Notes under the pieces: generated by a model
What the model saw: the letters and a program-made list of their open reading frames with translations, nothing else
Database searches by the model: none
Told to the model about the DNA's origin: nothing
Made by a program: the position numbers and the translations under genes
In this document: piece after piece, positions 60,800 through 64,000 of the stretch
Position numbering within the stretch: position 1 is the first letter of the stretch
Layout of the letters: every line of letters begins with the position of its first letter
NCBI GenBank assembly: GCA_035222895.1
Contig: JAVYIG010000900.1
Coordinates: 164,001-228,000 of the forward strand
Length of the DNA: 64,000 bases
Source of the DNA: Strongylocentrotus droebachiensis
Lineage: Eukaryota; Echinodermata; Echinoidea; Camarodonta; Strongylocentrotidae
Direction of reading: 5' to 3'

Positions 60800-62390
60800 T
60801 TATTATTATTATTATACCGAATTCACACAAAAATCTACCCAAAATTCTTACCTTATCCTTTTCTTGAGTAAAGATTGGTTAAAACATCACAGAAAATCTG
60901 AGACACTGTCTGTTAATCTTCACTGGAAAGATGACTGAATGTTACAATCATATGGGAATCGCACACACACTGCACTGTATGGTATCCGCGCTCGCACAAA
61001 GTAAGTTTGAACACGTAAACCAATGGGGATCTCATCAAAATTTCACTATTTTCCCGGTACCCTGAATCTTTTGGGAATCTCACTCATGAACTATTGACCG
61101 TTACTGGCATTGTTCGTTTCTTTACGGGATTACTAGAGGTATATGATAGGAACTATTGGTAGGTAAAAGGGGCCAGAGAGTCCAGAATAACCACTTAATC
61201 AGCTAAATTAAGTATTTTGGTACAAATCAGTTTAGAAAACATAACAAAACAAAAGTAATAAAATTACTATTACAATCGATGCTTTAAAAAACAAGAAGAC
61301 TTAAAAATGTCTTACAATATACAAACTGATAATATAAAATATAATATTTGTACATATCCAGAATATTCAACTTAATATTTCATTCATGACTTGTTCAACC
61401 AATGACTTGTAACAGAAATCAGAAATCTATTTCTGGACCTTGTTAATCTGACATCTGACAACTGACCTTGTTAATTTTGAGGATCCACAAACTTCAAGCA
61501 CTGCTTTTTAGTGGATCCCCCATTTTCTTAAAAATTAAAGGTACCGTATAGACCAGTTTTGGAAACCCCCCCCCCCCCCCCTCCTCTCGAAAAATGAAAT
61601 GGAAGCTCTTATTACCAATCATGTGAAAGAATATGTTTTTGACTAATACGTGATGATACAAATTTTGCCGGGAAATGTTACACTTCAATGCCCAAAGTTG
61701 AAATGAAGAAAAAAAAACCAAGCCTACCTGATCTTTTAGGAAAAGAAGAGTATTTAAGAAGCGGGTAACTTTCGTAAAAGTAAGTAGAGAAAATAACGAT
61801 CTACTTGTGCATGTACATGTATAACTCTCTCGAAGATCATTTTATAAACAAGTTTGTACAATAACACACTGAGTAGTGTTTATAAAGCTGATTGATCCTG
61901 AGAGATACTGTTAGATGTCAATAAATCCCCATCGCAAAAATGGAACCTAATTCATAATCCCTCCCTCATTTTGTATGTTATTCCTGGCACTATTAGCTTA
62001 ACAATTAACAATGAGAAAAGTGACTTTACCATTTTTTTGATAGGCCTAATATTAATTGTTTTTGTGAAATGCACTTCGCCATCTAATGTCAATGTTGATC
62101 CAACAACGTAATAAAAATTGTGTGGTCAACCAAATTGATTGTGAAAGATGAAGCAGCCATTTTGGTTAGGCTAACACTTAATTTTGCGAAAAAGACTCAA
62201 TATGCGAAAAAAAGGAGATTGTAATGATGTTTAAAGTTGATATTCTAAGACAAGACAATCCCAAATATTGAGATAATTACATCAATAGAAAGCTTTTAAC
62301 CCCCAGAATAACACTAAATGGTGTCCAACTGACAAAAACAAGTTTAGAATGGTGAATTTATGCGAGTAAACTCTACAAAACTATCTAGTC
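60800..62390. other. Unique-looking flanking sequence, no gene supported
   Basis: No module sequence, long frame or RNA gene is seen. A poly-C run (about 61567-61581) is the only simple repeat. A minus-strand frame at 61494-61721 crosses that run (Gly repeat) and has no recognisable domain. The sequence could be intron or intergenic. Confidence 0.5.
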
Positions 62391-62394
62391 TGAA

Positions 62395-62437
62395 ACCCGG
62401 AAGTGCATGTAGAGTCGGGCCTCTATCCGTGACGTCA
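62395..62437. promoter_or_regulatory. Possible promoter motifs: ETS site plus CRE
   Basis: CCGGAAGTG (62397-62405) matches an ETS-family consensus and TGACGTCA (62430-62437) is a full CRE palindrome, 25 bp apart. The surrounding sequence has more CpG (TCCGTGACGTCACGAACGGG) than the AT-rich neighbourhood. ETS plus CRE pairs are common in TATA-less animal promoters. No transcript evidence is available here. Confidence 0.3.
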
Positions 62438-64000
62438 CGAACGGGACTCATGGGCTCAGTGAGAGTGAATGGCAGTGATATCCCTACGTAAATGCTATCC
62501 TGTCAGAGCTTAGATTTGTTGTTGTTAAGGAGTATATTTGATGGATTTTCTGTTTTCATTTAAATGTAGAATAACGAAGCAACATTTTCCAGTCGCTGAT
62601 TTCTTTTTATATCCTCATATTCACCTATTTGGTAGAGATTTAAGACGAGTTTACTGCTTGGGAAACAAGGTTAAATCATGCACGTATGAATAGGCGGATG
62701 CATTATCTTGTCATCAGATAAGGTACAGGAGCAGTTTGTAAAACGAATAGGCCTAGAACTATGATAACACTTATCATAGATGTGTGTGACTGCCTCAAAA
62801 AAGGATACAGTACCAGTTAAACATTTTATGTTGTAAAATATCAAACTTGAACGAGATCATGCAAGCGCGCTTCCTCTATAATATTTTGACAACGTCTATT
62901 GATCGAACGATATTCACCCCCGAGTGATGCGGCTCTTGCACGAACGTTTGTAAAGCGAGCAGAATCGGGAGGTAAAACCAGGACGCTGCTCTAGGCGCTG
63001 CTTGCTTGTGATGGAACGTACGTGCGCTAGTTATATGTTTATCGGCATTTGCAAGAGAATGAACGCGACGTTACCAGCTAAGAAAAACAACTAACAAAGA
63101 CTTGCTCCTGACTACCGGTGTCAGAATTGGTAGATGAAGGATCTTCAGGGCCAAGGAAGGCGAAAGACATGGGGAAAAAGGAAGAAGAAACCATCGGGAG
63201 ATCGCTGTATGGTAATCAACTGTGCATGGGTCCACTTACCAGACAGCTACTGTTCACTCCGTGCCTGGGCCGATTTCAACACCAAAACAAAAATTACATG
63301 GTGAAAATATCGACGAATAGCACATCGTTGGCATGTATATGTCATAATTTTTAAAAGGGGAATTGATATTAATACTATGAAATAGTAGGGGAAGGTAAAG
63401 AATTGTACATAGAATTATGATTTATTAGACTTTTCAGCCTTTGAAACAAAAATAAGCCGAAAATCGTATCACTCTGCACATGCTTTCTATGGAACATCCG
63501 GGTACGTGAATATACTCTTTCCCGGACGTGATGTCATAATAGTAGACCACCGCCGTGACTGATTTCCTATGCAAAGAGAGACGGATATTTTCGACATTTC
63601 AATTAAGGATTTCGAGTAGCCAGAATTTTTTTGTGATATACTATGTAATTGAAAAACTTATAAATAACATATGCTTGCCGTAGGTATCAAATTAAGGGAC
63701 ATTCATTTGCTTAGAATATCAGCTTTAAATCGCTCTTATGTATAACTTTGCACGGTATTTGAAAAGAAGTTAACTATCTGAATACACAATTATATTTTTG
63801 AGTGCCATATTTAAATAATGCGTAAGGAAATTTATCTATTTGATCATTACATACTGCAATCAAATTGCTGAATTATTCATTTTTAATGGGAAGACGGGTA
63901 ATTTTTTAATGTAAATAAATGATAACAGAAGGGCACTTTGACATAAATAATGGTTTATTTGATCGCTGGTTTTCAAATTAAGTCTAGATAGACAATAACT
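62438..64000. other. Unique-looking sequence, possible 5' exon region, unresolved
   Basis: Mixed sequence with moderate CpG around 62850-63200. A 78-codon frame at 63118-63354 opens on GTG (first ATG at about 63169, then GKKEEETIGRSL) and shows no recognised domain. An overlapping frame begins at an ATG near 63210. Either could be part of a first exon, but neither is supported enough to call. The last 600 bp is AT-rich with nothing recognisable. Confidence 0.35.

Noticed and set aside
61494-61721. 75-codon minus-strand frame
   Set aside because: It crosses a poly-C run (Gly repeat) and has no recognisable domain.
63118-63354. 78-codon frame as a gene; neighbouring frame considered as a zinc-binding THAP-like start
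   Set aside because: There is no ATG at the start, no complete motif, and no splice or transcript evidence; the Cys spacing is insufficient for a THAP domain.

Overview
The window is eukaryotic, AT-rich, non-coding and dominated by repeats. No cellular gene could be supported. CpG-containing patches, CT/GT microsatellites, poly-G runs, nested TTA-flanked inverted-repeat transposons and a CR1-like endonuclease fragment suggest a metazoan genome. A marine invertebrate such as an echinoderm is plausible, but that is inference and no marker gene proves it.

Positions 1-60799 are one head-to-tail tract of related modules, all on the + strand. Most end in the same structure: an inverted copy of the 5' terminus (TACGTATCACCTAA), then a hairpin with stem ATTCGTC/GACGAAT, then CTAG followed by T. 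Modules start either with TAGGTGATACGTA (always preceded by T), with TATTTATTTTGTGTCTG, or inside a TTA-rich tract. A 5' terminus mirrored at an internal 3' position, a 3' hairpin, CTRR-like ends, T/T junctions and tandem arrangement are hallmarks of Helentron/Helitron2-type rolling-circle transposons and their non-autonomous derivatives (HINE/DINE-like). I call three body types. Type A is about 2.04 kb, usually with a tRNA-like segment. Type B is about 1.3-1.4 kb. Type C is about 2.7 kb with an endonuclease fragment, or about 1.2 kb when 3'-truncated.

Three type C modules (2885-5591, 15735-18438, 56684-59395) carry an AP-endonuclease-like (EEP) reading frame of about 243 codons related to CR1-type retrotransposon endonucleases. 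Helentron Rep/helicase proteins are known to carry such a domain at their C-terminus, and it lies here on the 3' side of the element. No Rep or helicase is present in the window. Homogeneous amplifications stand out: four copies of a 1252-bp unit (10727-15734), a 5841-bp higher-order repeat (46262-52102 and 52103 onward), and two copies of a 2043-bp module (8683 and 19835).

At 26639-34958 an 8320-bp element with 41-bp perfect terminal inverted repeats and a TTA target duplication interrupts one type A module. It fits a large non-autonomous PIF/Harbinger-like transposon. It is filled with poly-G/CT microsatellite repeat units and contains smaller nested inverted-repeat elements. The tract ends at 60799. 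The last 3.2 kb (60800-64000) is unique-looking sequence with no confident gene; a CpG-bearing ETS plus CRE motif pair near 62.4 kb could mark a promoter.
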